DNA of 64,000 nt from Dyadobacter fermentans (GTDB lineage Bacteria > Bacteroidota > Bacteroidia > Cytophagales > Spirosomataceae): assembly GCF_019924045.1 (NCBI RefSeq), contig NZ_JAHXBN010000020.1, forward strand, positions 1 through 64,000. Reading direction: 5' to 3'. The notes under the pieces are model-generated. The model was not told the origin of the DNA and searched no databases. It worked only from the letters and a program-made list of their open reading frames with translations. A program made the translations under genes and the position numbers. Of the stretch, positions 1-7,113 are shown piece by piece; the stretch's first letter is position 1; each line of letters starts with the position of its first letter.

Positions 1-111
1 ACTCCGAACTCAGGTGGTCAGTTTACTCCGAATTGGGGTGGTCAATTTCACGCGGAACAGGTGGTCAGTTTAAACCGAATTGAGGTGGTCAGTTTCACCG
101 AATTTTCCACA
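1..111. mobile_element. End of an IS21-family-like element (body lies left of the window)
   Basis: Four imperfect 23-24 base direct repeats lie at 1-24, 25-48, 49-71 and 72-95. Each ends in GGTGGTCAGTTT or GGTGGTCAATTT and most begin with a CCGAATT-like block. A partial fifth copy runs to about 110. IS21-family elements carry such multiple terminal repeats as transposase-binding sites, and read leftward this end starts TGTGGAAAATTCGG, with the expected terminal TG. No istA or istB gene is visible because the element continues beyond base 1. The exact boundary, near 110-111, is inferred from where similarity to the repeat stops. Confidence 0.65.
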
Positions 112-308
112 TTAGCTAGTCTTTTTTCGACGCGCTTGCGGATGTTGTGAAGCGTTGCCTTGGAATGAAGCTTATACTTTTCGCTAACCAATTCCGATAC
201 TCGGGTCTTCATGGCCCCTGGTTGACCAGCGAGGCGGTTAAACTCATTGAAAATTTCTAGTTCTCGGGCTTCTTTTTCGATAACAAATGGGGTTCTTAAG
301 TCTTCCAT
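48..308 (-). pseudogene. Small HTH-like protein truncated by the IS21-like end
   Basis: The leftward frame encodes 86 residues. About 66 N-terminal residues look like native protein; the remaining tail is a translation of the insertion-sequence repeats and stops inside them. The native part is charged and helical and ends in a segment resembling a helix-turn-helix (SELVSEKYKLHSKATLHNIR). It diverges from the S24-type repressor at 474 and shares its 165-base control region, an arrangement like that of early regulators such as Ner in transposable phages (inference). Its original C-terminus is lost or displaced left of the window. Product family not recognised. Confidence 0.5.
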
Positions 309-397
309 GTTAGTACCTTTAAATCAATTAATACTTACTTTTATACTTTTGTTTGTATTTTTGTTTTGATTACTAGCTTCGTTACTTACAAATATAC

Positions 398-416
398 ACT
401 AACGTTAATACTAACA
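398..416 (+). promoter_or_regulatory. Candidate operator in the divergent control region 309-473
   Basis: The 165-base AT-rich gap between the leftward small gene and the rightward repressor contains ACTAACGTTAATACTAACA, two ACTAAC units 12 bases apart. Further related TACTTAC and AAGTATA/AAGTAA-like motifs lie at about 330-440. The same 19-base site occurs inverted with two mismatches at 5314-5332, near the other edge of the island. Position and symmetry suggest binding by the repressor encoded at 474 and perhaps by a transposase; binding itself is inferred. Confidence 0.45.
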
Positions 417-473
417 GCAAGTATAAATGCAAGTAATTTTACTCATAACAATAATTTATATTAATTCTAAATA

Positions 474-1778
474 ATGGAAACATTACCCAAGCGGCTTCAA
501 TCTGTCTTAGATGAGCAAGGAATGACCGCTTACGCATTGGCAAAGGCGACTGGAATTTCTGAAGCTACAATTGGCAGAATTTTAAGAGGAGTTAACAATC
601 CTAGCCAGGCGTCAATATTGATGATCTGTGCAGAATTGAATATCGGTGTTGACTGGCTGAAAAGTGGGGTAGGAGAAAAGAAAGCGACTGGGGAACGCAA
701 GATTACTACAATTGATGTAGGTGGTAGGAATGGTGTTGGGGCGAGGTTGAATGCATACATAGATGCAAAGGGTATCAAACCCAGTCAGTTTGCAAATTAC
801 ATAGGAACTACGGCGCAAACGCTGGTTAATATCTTAATGGGTGTCTCTGATCCTCCCGTAGCACTGTTAACAAAAGCAATCCAAGTTAGTCCAGACTTGA
901 GTTTCGAGTGGCTTATGACAGGTAAGGGGGAGATGATCGATGGAGAGAAGTCTGCCATGGGTGGGTTTAATACAGGATTCGTCGGTCAAGCGAATATTAC
1001 CAATCTTGACCTGAGGGATGGAGACCGATTATTTGAGTATTTTGATAGCAAAGGACTTTCAATAGAGGAGGTCAGCACTTATATAAATATACCTGTCCAG
1101 AAACTGCAAGCAATAAGGAATGGCGATGAGCTCATAGATGTAAACATGGGTCTTCATATATCGCGATCCTATCCCGACCTTAATTATGAGTGGGTGCAGA
1201 CGGGAGAAGGCGACATGATGCTTAGTAAATCGGAGATCAAGAAGTCCAAGGAGTTAAGAGAATATATAGAGGGGAAGAGTCTTCCGGTGGTGCACGGTAT
1301 CCATTTAACCGAGATTCGCAAATTGGCTGACAAATTCTTAATCGTGGCCCCGCTAGTAGGTGAATTTGATAAGAGCGAATATGTTAGTACCTGGGGTACA
1401 AAGTACTATCCGGAAATTTCCCAATTTGCCGTCTCTGTCGATTCCATCACTCTCGGAAACTACCTATCTGTTTTTGTTCCAGATGACAGCATGGACGATG
1501 GGTCGAGCGCATCGATTTCAAAAAGGTCGATTGTCTTAGGCAAGGAAATCGCGAGGCCCGACTGGACTCACAAATCTGTACTTAACAGGTATAAGATTTT
1601 TATAATTCATACAACCAATGATATCCTTGTTAGGAAGATTGCGTCGTATGATCCGAGCAGCAACTCGCTTCGCTGTGAATCCTATAATCCCGACAAAACG
1701 CTATATCCTACAATTGATATTAAGGTTGATGACGTGAGGGAAATCTTCAATATTGAGGTTATTACTAAGAATCTGTGA
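474..1778 (+). CDS. Phage-type repressor with three HTH modules and S24/LexA-like C-terminal domain
   Basis: This 434-residue protein has an XRE-type helix-turn-helix at about residues 4-65. Two further modules of similar layout follow at about 84-150 and 183-250; each ends in a W(L/V)xxGxG(D/E)-like motif, so the module seems to have been triplicated. The C-terminal part (about 300-434) resembles the S24 peptidase domain of CI/LexA-type repressors: PDDSMDDG carries the expected serine, LVRKIASYD the likely lysine region, followed by a typical SYNPDKTLYPTIDI stretch. It should act as an autocleavable or sensor-type repressor of the island. The gene reads away from an AT-rich operator region and a divergent small gene. 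GC content is visibly lower than in the kdp genes. Function as repressor is inferred from domains. Confidence 0.8.
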   Translation: METLPKRLQSVLDEQGMTAYALAKATGISEATIGRILRGVNNPSQASILMICAELNIGVDWLKSGVGEKKATGERKITTIDVGGRNGVGARLNAYIDAKGIKPSQFANYIGTTAQTLVNILMGVSDPPVALLTKAIQVSPDLSFEWLMTGKGEMIDGEKSAMGGFNTGFVGQANITNLDLRDGDRLFEYFDSKGLSIEEVSTYINIPVQKLQAIRNGDELIDVNMGLHISRSYPDLNYEWVQTGEGDMMLSKSEIKKSKELREYIEGKSLPVVHGIHLTEIRKLADKFLIVAPLVGEFDKSEYVSTWGTKYYPEISQFAVSVDSITLGNYLSVFVPDDSMDDGSSASISKRSIVLGKEIARPDWTHKSVLNRYKIFIIHTTNDILVRKIASYDPSSNSLRCESYNPDKTLYPTIDIKVDDVREIFNIEVITKNL

Positions 1779-1860
1779 TTGAGAACGGAGTGCATAGCTT
1801 TTGCCCGGATATCTAGAATGACTTTGACCGTTAAATAAGTCAAAAGAGGAAAAGGATGCA

Positions 1861-3168
1861 TTGCCATACTTAACTATCGATAATACTTATCACCCCTCCC
1901 TGATAATGAGTACGATTGCAGAAGAGCTTGTTGAATATTTTAATAGTGATCAACTACGCGACACAATAGCTCGCTTGGATGGATCGATAGTGAATTATGG
2001 AGAATCTCCCAATTATCTTATTATTGAGAATTTCAAGAATGCAAAATTCACTGTTGAGTCGGCGATTCAAAAAGATTTGTTTTTAAGCATCCCGCATACG
2101 CGCCGCGTATCAATGCGAGATACAATGCGTAATGCTATCGCAAATCGAGGAAGTACCCAATCCTTTTTGCAGTCGCTTGACAACTTTGTCGATGCCGTCG
2201 AGGGTTCAAGTCTAGCTGTTAAAATTATCCCGAATATCGATGCAAAGAGAATTCTTTCAGAAGTAAGAAAACTCACTGAAAAATATAACCGGTTGGAAAA
2301 ACTGCATCGAGATTCTGTGTCCCAGGTGGATGGAATCAGAAATGCCCTGAGTGAGTCAGATACCTACCTACGGCAACAAACCGAAATAATATCAAACCTC
2401 AATCATGCTCAAGGCGTTGCTGACAGCGTGCTGGCAAGCATAAATGAGTACCGAAAACAATCGAGTGAAATTGTTGGAAATGTTAAGGAATACGAAAAAG
2501 AGATCGAGTCGAAGCGGCTTTCGATCGAAACATTCGCGACAAACATCGACGAGTATAAGCAAACAATCACAGTTATACAAAACGAGGCAGAGGCAGTGGT
2601 TAACAAGGGTAGCGAAGTTAGCCAGTTGATTGAACAAGCGCAAATAGCATTACAATTGAATTCGGCTGAGGGCGTGAGTGCGGCCTTTGCTGCCCAACAC
2701 AGAAATGCATCAAGCGGATGGCAGCTTTGGACATGGATCTCTGCCTGTGTGGTGTGCTTGGGAGGTGCCTTGTATTTAACAATAACCCTAATTAGTGAAA
2801 AGCATATTGCCATCCCCAAAGACAAAATCAGTCCACTCTTGCTTGCCTTTCCATGGCTTATCATTGTTGGTCGTGCAGTTTCTGTGAGTATATGTCTGTC
2901 GGCCGCAGCATTTTGTGCGCGTCAATACACGAAACAAAAACAACTTGCCGAGGATTATGCCTATAAATCTGTTTTAGCAAAGAGTATTGTTGCGTTTTCA
3001 CAGGAAATAAAGAAGAGCGACGATTCAAATGTTGCAGAGTACCTGACAACTGTTCTTGCAGAAATTCATCGCGATCCACTACGAAATAAACTAACGAAAA
3101 ACGATGCATTGACCCTAATTGACGTGAAATCGATAGCTGAGGCCGTTGTTGAAAAGATGAAAAAATAG
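1861..3168 (+). CDS. Coiled-coil protein with two transmembrane helices, unknown function
   Basis: This 435-residue protein is not recognised as a named family. Residues 1-110 form a soluble N-terminal part, about 130-275 is rich in charged heptad-like sequence (coiled coil), two hydrophobic helices lie near 288-310 and 325-350, and a C-terminal cytoplasmic tail of about 80 residues follows. The TTG at 1861 has an AGAGGA purine tract seven to eight bases upstream. The ATG at 1906, giving MSTIAEELVEYF, is an alternative start. The gene follows the repressor on the same strand by 82 bases and is also AT-rich. In a prophage-like island such a protein could serve in exclusion or defence, but nothing in the sequence proves this. 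Confidence 0.65.
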   Translation: MPYLTIDNTYHPSLIMSTIAEELVEYFNSDQLRDTIARLDGSIVNYGESPNYLIIENFKNAKFTVESAIQKDLFLSIPHTRRVSMRDTMRNAIANRGSTQSFLQSLDNFVDAVEGSSLAVKIIPNIDAKRILSEVRKLTEKYNRLEKLHRDSVSQVDGIRNALSESDTYLRQQTEIISNLNHAQGVADSVLASINEYRKQSSEIVGNVKEYEKEIESKRLSIETFATNIDEYKQTITVIQNEAEAVVNKGSEVSQLIEQAQIALQLNSAEGVSAAFAAQHRNASSGWQLWTWISACVVCLGGALYLTITLISEKHIAIPKDKISPLLLAFPWLIIVGRAVSVSICLSAAAFCARQYTKQKQLAEDYAYKSVLAKSIVAFSQEIKKSDDSNVAEYLTTVLAEIHRDPLRNKLTKNDALTLIDVKSIAEAVVEKMKK

Positions 3169-3206
3169 TCATCGGAGGCGGGTCATAGATTATGGTTTGT
3201 TCAATA

Positions 3207-3233
3207 AAAAAGCCGCCTGAGGAGCGGCTTTTG
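3207..3233 (+). terminator. Rho-independent terminator between convergent genes
   Basis: AAAAGCCGC and GCGGCTTTT form a perfect stem around a seven-base loop. It lies 38 bases after the coiled-coil gene and before the convergent small genes. A- and T-rich flanks on both sides make it plausible in both directions. Confidence 0.8.
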
Positions 3234-3265
3234 TTTGCATCAATATCCACCAATTCGGGTCATGA

Positions 3266-3529
3266 TTATGCCAGTGGAAGATCTGAGCCTCCACTGATAT
3301 AGCGTCCAAAAGTCGTTATTATAAGACTAAAGGCATGGTCTCTTTCTTGCTTCGTATCATAATCCCATCTTTCAATCTCAAAATTGTTTATATGTTTTGC
3401 CCCAAGTAAGAGTTTTTCAAAGTAGATAAAGAATTTGGATTCATCATCGGCTGGCCTTATCGAATCGACGTTCGCCAAGTTTACTGCGCGTTGTTGAGTT
3501 GAATCATAGATGATCGTTCCGTTGTTCAT
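3266..3529 (-). CDS. Small hypothetical protein, second gene of an overlapping pair
   Basis: This 87-residue protein has no recognised family, no signal peptide and no membrane segment. Its start overlaps the stop of the upstream gene (3526-3921) by four bases, indicating translational coupling. The N-terminal MNNGTIIYDSTQQRAVNL is beta-like and the middle is mixed and aromatic-rich. The pair sits inside the AT-rich island between the coiled-coil gene and the IS110 transposase. A tightly coupled pair of small unknown proteins can be a toxin-antitoxin or anti-phage cargo module, but this is only a suggestion from arrangement. Confidence 0.6.
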   Translation of the reverse strand: MNNGTIIYDSTQQRAVNLANVDSIRPADDESKFFIYFEKLLLGAKHINNFEIERWDYDTKQERDHAFSLIITTFGRYISGGSDLPLA

Positions 3530-3921
3530 TTTAATAATCCGATTAGTTGTAGATACTCATTAAAGTCTTTACCGGTCATGTCCGTTAGCTTAGCTGTAAA
3601 GAGTCTATCACGGGACTCCGCTACGTATTCCTTTCGAAACTCTTTAAGTTTTTCTGCGAAATAGTCTCTCTGGCGGCCTAGTAGTACCGATACGGAGTTT
3701 CCCTGTTCCTTGGTGTTACGGTATAGCTTCCCATAGTCTCGATTTTCAGTGGCATCGAAATTGTCAAGAAAATTCAATATGCAGCCGTCGATCTCTTCAA
3801 TTAATTCTTCGTGCTGCTTCCCGTTGTCGAAGTTCTTGACAGGATCATCGACTAAGATATCACGTAACAGGCGGTTCAATTTGCCAATGTCACCCAGTGT
3901 AACGTTTGAAAATTTATCCAT
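3526..3921 (-). CDS. Hypothetical helical protein, first gene of an overlapping pair
   Basis: The protein is 131 residues from the ATG at 3921 (MDKFSNVTLGDIGKL). A longer frame to 3978 exists but the added residues look non-native. It is mostly charged and alpha-helical, with no signal peptide or membrane segment, and no family is recognised. Its stop overlaps the start of the 87-residue gene downstream by four bases. The start region faces the IS110 transposase gene (4045) across 123 bases, so the two are divergent. AT-rich base use matches the rest of the island. Confidence 0.6.
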   Translation of the reverse strand: MDKFSNVTLGDIGKLNRLLRDILVDDPVKNFDNGKQHEELIEEIDGCILNFLDNFDATENRDYGKLYRNTKEQGNSVSVLLGRQRDYFAEKLKEFRKEYVAESRDRLFTAKLTDMTGKDFNEYLQLIGLLK

Positions 3922-4044
3922 AATAGTCAGATAGAGGTTACAAATTACCAATCTAAAATTAATCCCGGAGACCGACAATACCGTTAAATAGATGTTAGGG
4001 CAATAGATAACCTATTCGTTAACTATTTCAAACATGATTGCTTT

Positions 4045-5049
4045 ATGAAACAGTCCAAGGCTAAATTTTTCATAGGGTTTGATATTTCAAAATTGAGTAT
4101 CGATGTTGCTGTCGTAGCGGAAGATAAAAGGCATTTGGCGAGCTTTAGATTCGCAAATTCGGAGTCTGGCATTCAGGAGTTATTCAGGACGCTTCAAAAG
4201 GAGTATAAGTGTAGAATTGCCAATTCGCTCTTGTGTGCGGAAGACACGGGGCCGTATTCTTCATGCCTTAAGCAATACGTTGCGGCAAAGAAGGGCGCAC
4301 TTTGCTTAGAATCGCCGTTGCAACTAGCGCGATCAATAGGCGTACAGAGGGCCAAGACCGATAGTCTTGATGCTCTTAAGATCGCCAAGTATGCACTTGC
4401 GCATAGAGATTCGTTACGACTTTGGGAGCGACCAAGAGAATGTATTGAGCAATTAAAGGTTCTTTTAGCCATCAGAAGACGTCTATTAAAAATCCGCAAA
4501 AGCCTCGGGCAGGGTGACGAATCCTACGAGCCATTGAGTCTAAGTATAAAAGGGAAGTCGGTTGCATACTACAGCCAGCGAACCTCGTATGCAGTAAAAG
4601 AGGACATAAAGGATGTAGACAAAGAGATTCTCTCGCTTGTTTCGTCTGATCCTGAGCTGGCCAGATTACATAGGCTCATGACGTCTATTCCCCGAGTAGG
4701 AATTATCCTTTCCGCAAACATACTCATATCTACAAATGAGTTTAAGGGGATAACAACAGCGAAGAAATTTGCATGTTATTGTGGTGTTGCACCATTTGAC
4801 CGACTTTCGGGAACGAGTCTGAGAAAAGCGAGACGAGTTTCTAAATTTGCGAATAAAGAGCTCAAAGCACTACTTCATCTCGCGGCGATTGGTTTCGTCA
4901 ACCGAGAACAATTCTTCCTGGGTAGGTATTACAAGAGAAAGCTGGAGGAGGGGAAAAGGCCGATGGCCGTGATAAATGCGATTCGAAATAAAATCATCCA
5001 CAGAATTTATGCTTGCGTTAATGGTGGTATTGGCTACATTGATAATTAG
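4045..5049 (+). CDS. IS110-family transposase (DEDD recombinase)
   Basis: This 334-residue protein has the usual IS110 length. The N-terminal RuvC-like DEDD domain shows GFDISK (first Asp, about residue 13), an acidic CAEDTG near residue 66 and KTDSLDALKIAKYA (last Asps, about residues 106-109). The C-terminal Transposase_20 domain shows SIPRVGIILSANIL and CYCGVAPFDRLSGTS, the latter containing the family's catalytic-serine region. IS110 enzymes work with a structured bridge RNA encoded in the element's non-coding end. Here only about 120 bases separate the gene from its left neighbour, while about 450 hairpin-rich bases follow it, suggesting the RNA lies 3' as in the IS1111 group. The gene appears intact. 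Confidence 0.9.
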   Translation: MKQSKAKFFIGFDISKLSIDVAVVAEDKRHLASFRFANSESGIQELFRTLQKEYKCRIANSLLCAEDTGPYSSCLKQYVAAKKGALCLESPLQLARSIGVQRAKTDSLDALKIAKYALAHRDSLRLWERPRECIEQLKVLLAIRRRLLKIRKSLGQGDESYEPLSLSIKGKSVAYYSQRTSYAVKEDIKDVDKEILSLVSSDPELARLHRLMTSIPRVGIILSANILISTNEFKGITTAKKFACYCGVAPFDRLSGTSLRKARRVSKFANKELKALLHLAAIGFVNREQFFLGRYYKRKLEEGKRPMAVINAIRNKIIHRIYACVNGGIGYIDN

Positions 5050-5059
5050 TGGACGGTTG

Positions 5060-5275
5060 CAAAGGGATGCTGATTACTATCCGTACATGTAGGTGCGAAA
5101 CCTAGAGCTATACGCGAGTTTAGGCTCCTGCGCGGTGATGATTCAGTATATTACAAAAAGTGCCAGGTAATACCTAGTTAGCTGCGAAGTAACTGAGGAG
5201 CCGTATGCAGCCGTCTGCTTTACCAAAATTCCGAAATAGTAATTACTTTCGCCTTGGGTTGAGAGGCGGAGTCAA
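5060..5275 (+). ncRNA. Candidate bridge RNA / structured non-coding end of the IS110 element
   Basis: The 449-base gap after the transposase has no convincing gene. Its first 220 bases hold several local hairpins: CCTAGA with TTTAGG (5101-5124), AGGT with ACCT (around 5165-5175), AGTTA with TAACT around GCTGCGAAG (about 5177-5195), GCAG with CTGC (5207-5218) and CGCCT with AGGCG (about 5250-5268). This density is much higher than in other gaps. IS110-family elements encode a bridge RNA next to the transposase, so a structured RNA is expected here. Ends, strand of expression and target/donor loops are not determined. Confidence 0.4.
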
Positions 5276-5313
5276 TACGGGTTTTCTATCGAACGATAGG
5301 TAAGAGCTATCAA

Positions 5314-5347
5314 TGTTAGTTTTAATGTTAGTTCATCACTGTTAGTT
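5314..5347 (-). other. Triple ACTAACA sites near the right edge of the island
   Basis: On the minus strand this stretch contains ACTAAC three times (GTTAGT on the plus strand at 5315, 5327 and 5341). The first two form ACTAACATTAAAACTAACA, matching 17 of 19 bases of the site at 398-416 in opposite orientation. Clustered copies of an internal operator-like site near an element end recall the transposase-binding ends of transposable phages. The role is inferred; the remaining bases 5348-5466 show nothing recognisable. Confidence 0.4.
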
Positions 5348-5466
5348 TTTAAAATCGACGAAATGTTCTCAAAATGAGTCAATTTGGAAGTATTGTTCTT
5401 GTGAAGATTTACGACTATTGGGCCTATTGCCTGCATCCTAATCAATATCATTAGCCATTTCATTAA

Positions 5467-5486
5467 CCCGGGACTTAAGTCCGGGG
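5467..5486. repeat. REP-like palindrome, copy 1
   Basis: CCCGGGACTTAAGTCCGGGG is a palindrome with one mismatched pair. It has the GACTTAAGTC core shared with copies at 6952 and 50250, whose arms differ in sequence but keep pairing. It lies 12 bases before the start of the sigma-54 regulator gene, so it would be in or near that gene's leader. Confidence 0.7.
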
Positions 5487-5498
5487 CAAGCAGACTGC

Positions 5499-6836
5499 AT
5501 GAAGAAGATACTAATCGTCGACGACGAGGAAAAACTGCGTGGCCTGATGGCCCGCGTGATCAAGCTGGAAGGCTTTGAGGTGATCGAAGCGGGGGATATA
5601 AAAACGGCCTGGAAAAAGCTCGACCAGTTGGATATAGACGTGGTGCTTTGTGATGTGAAGCTGCCGGACGGGAATGGCGTGGAATTTTCGAAAGCCTTGA
5701 AGGAAAAATACCCCCTGCTGGAACTGATCCTGCTGACAGCCTATGGCAACATCCCGGACGGTGTGCAGGCAATCAAAAACGGTGCATTCGATTACATTAC
5801 CAAGGGCGACGACAACAATAAGATTATTCCGCTGTTGTACAAAGCCATTGAAAAAACAGAACTAAACCGCCGGGTGGTCAGTCTTGAAAAGCAACTGGGC
5901 GAGAGGCGATCGTTTGACGCGATTATTGGCAAATCCAAAAACCTGCTGGCCTGTATCGACCTCGCGCGCCGCGTGGCGCCTACGGACACGACGGTGCTCC
6001 TGCTGGGCGAAACAGGTACGGGTAAGGAGGTTTTTGCGCAGTCTATCCACCAGGCCAGCAACCGGGGCAAAAAGTCGTTTGTGGCCATCAACTGCTCGGC
6101 ATTTGGGAAGGATCTGCTCGAAAGCGAGATGTTCGGGCATAAGGCAGGCGCATTTACAGGTGCAGTGCGCGACAAAAAGGGGCTTTTCGAAGAAGCGAAC
6201 AACGGCACCATTTTTCTCGATGAAATTGGGGAACTGGCGCCGGAGTTACAAGCCAAGCTGCTGCGTGTGCTGGAATCAGGAGAATTCATCAAAATAGGGG
6301 AAACCCATCCTACCAAAGTGAATGTGCGCGTGATTGCCGCCACACACCGGGATTTACCCAAGCAAATAGAAGCAGGTGAGTTCCGCAGCGATCTGTTTTA
6401 CCGGCTTTCGGTTTTTCAGATTACATTGCCCGCGCTACGGGAGCGCACCGCCGACATAGGCGCGCTTGCAAGCAGTTTTGCCACGCAGTTTGCATTAAAA
6501 ACCAACAAGAAGGTCACCGCGCTTTCGCCGGACTTTATTCAGGCTTTGGAAAAGAACCCCTGGAACGGCAATATCCGCGAGCTTAAAAACGTGATCGAAC
6601 GGAGCGTGATCCTTACCGACGGCCCGGTGCTGGATATCGAGAGCCTGCCATTTGAAATGCAGCATCCAAGGCAGGAAGGCGGTAAAAACATGTCGGCATT
6701 CTCGCTGGCGAGCTCCGAAAAACTGCATTTGCAAAAAGTTCTCAACTACACCAACGGCAATAAAGCCGAAGCCGCAAGGCTGCTCGAAATAGGCATCGCC
6801 ACGCTCTACCGCAAGATCGACGAGTACAAACTCTGA
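5499..6836 (+). CDS. Sigma-54-dependent response regulator (NtrC type) of the kdp locus
   Basis: This 445-residue regulator has a receiver domain (residues 1-120, phosphorylatable Asp52 in LCDVKLPDG). It is followed by an AAA+ domain with Walker A GETGTGKE, the sigma-54 contact motif GAFTGA and FLDEIGEL as Walker B. A C-terminal Fis-type helix-turn-helix (about 405-445) ends the protein. It should oligomerise on phosphorylation and activate RpoN-dependent promoters. It is the first gene of the kdp locus and most likely receives phosphate from the kinase at 14969-16702. It replaces the OmpR-type KdpE known from enterobacteria. A terminator follows at 6875, so kdp has its own promoter. Confidence 0.88.
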   Translation: MKKILIVDDEEKLRGLMARVIKLEGFEVIEAGDIKTAWKKLDQLDIDVVLCDVKLPDGNGVEFSKALKEKYPLLELILLTAYGNIPDGVQAIKNGAFDYITKGDDNNKIIPLLYKAIEKTELNRRVVSLEKQLGERRSFDAIIGKSKNLLACIDLARRVAPTDTTVLLLGETGTGKEVFAQSIHQASNRGKKSFVAINCSAFGKDLLESEMFGHKAGAFTGAVRDKKGLFEEANNGTIFLDEIGELAPELQAKLLRVLESGEFIKIGETHPTKVNVRVIAATHRDLPKQIEAGEFRSDLFYRLSVFQITLPALRERTADIGALASSFATQFALKTNKKVTALSPDFIQALEKNPWNGNIRELKNVIERSVILTDGPVLDIESLPFEMQHPRQEGGKNMSAFSLASSEKLHLQKVLNYTNGNKAEAARLLEIGIATLYRKIDEYKL

Positions 6837-6874
6837 TTGCAAGCATCAGTACAGGCATTTCCATTCTGATAAAG

Positions 6875-6902
6875 AAGCTTATCATTTTGATAGGCTTTTT
6901 TT
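6875..6902 (+). terminator. Rho-independent terminator after the kdp regulator gene
   Basis: AAGCTTATCA pairs with TGATAGGCTT (one G-T pair) around a short TTT loop and is followed by a run of seven or more T. It separates the regulator transcript from the downstream kdp genes. Confidence 0.8.
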
Positions 6903-6951
6903 ATGTCCAAAAAATCATTTTCAATACATCTGATTGTAAATCAGCGCCCTG

Positions 6952-6971
6952 CCGTCGACTTAAGTCGACGG
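6952..6971. repeat. REP-like palindrome, copy 2
   Basis: CCGTCGACTTAAGTCGACGG is a perfect 20-base palindrome with the same GACTTAAGTC core as the copies at 5467 and 50250 but different arms. It abuts the candidate sigma-54 promoter of kdp, sharing GG at 6970-6971. It could be a repeat that landed here or, less likely, a regulator site. Confidence 0.7.
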
Positions 6972-6985
6972 AACAGGAGTTGCTA
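6968..6985 (+). promoter_or_regulatory. Candidate sigma-54 promoter for the kdp operon
   Basis: GG at 6970-6971 and GC at 6982-6983 are separated by exactly ten bases, within CGGAACAGGAGTTGCTA; the consensus is TGGCAC-N5-TTGC. A transcript would start near 6995, about 30 bases before the first small reading frame (7026). The upstream regulator is a GAFTGA-type activator that needs such a promoter. Caution: all three REP-like palindromes in the window have GG-N10-GC at this offset, so the match may partly reflect the repeat. Confidence 0.5.
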
Positions 6986-7025
6986 TATGCTGCAAAGAGT
7001 TTATTATAAAAAAATAAAAAAGACA

Positions 7026-7109
7026 ATGACAACACTCCTTCTTCTGGCAGCCGGCGCACTAAGCTTCGCCCTGTTTTACAAAACCGTTCACTATTTCGAA
7101 AAGATCTGA
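7026..7109 (+). CDS. 27-residue single-span membrane peptide upstream of kdpF
   Basis: A start at 7026 gives a 27-residue peptide beginning MTTLLLLAAGALSFALFY, one hydrophobic helix followed by a short tail ending EKI. A longer in-frame reading to 6903 runs through the promoter and palindrome and is not credible. It ends four bases before kdpF, starts about 30 bases after the expected transcript start and has the size of a small accessory subunit. It may assist the KdpFABC complex or be a leader peptide; no family is recognised with certainty. Confidence 0.55.
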   Translation: MTTLLLLAAGALSFALFYKTVHYFEKI

Positions 7110-7113
7110 AATC

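Noticed and set aside
5060..5275. Group II intron remnant, suggested by GTGCG and GAGCCGTATGC-like strings
   Set aside because: No domain V hairpin with the required pairing was found and there is no reverse transcriptase; an IS110 RNA explains the structure better.
6837..7025. Potassium or c-di-AMP riboswitch in the kdp leader
   Set aside because: The expected leader (about 6995-7025) is too short and has no such fold; the palindrome lies upstream of the predicted transcript start.
6903..7109. 68-residue protein starting at 6903
   Set aside because: Its first 41 codons run through the terminator tail, palindrome and promoter; only the part from 7026 looks like a protein.
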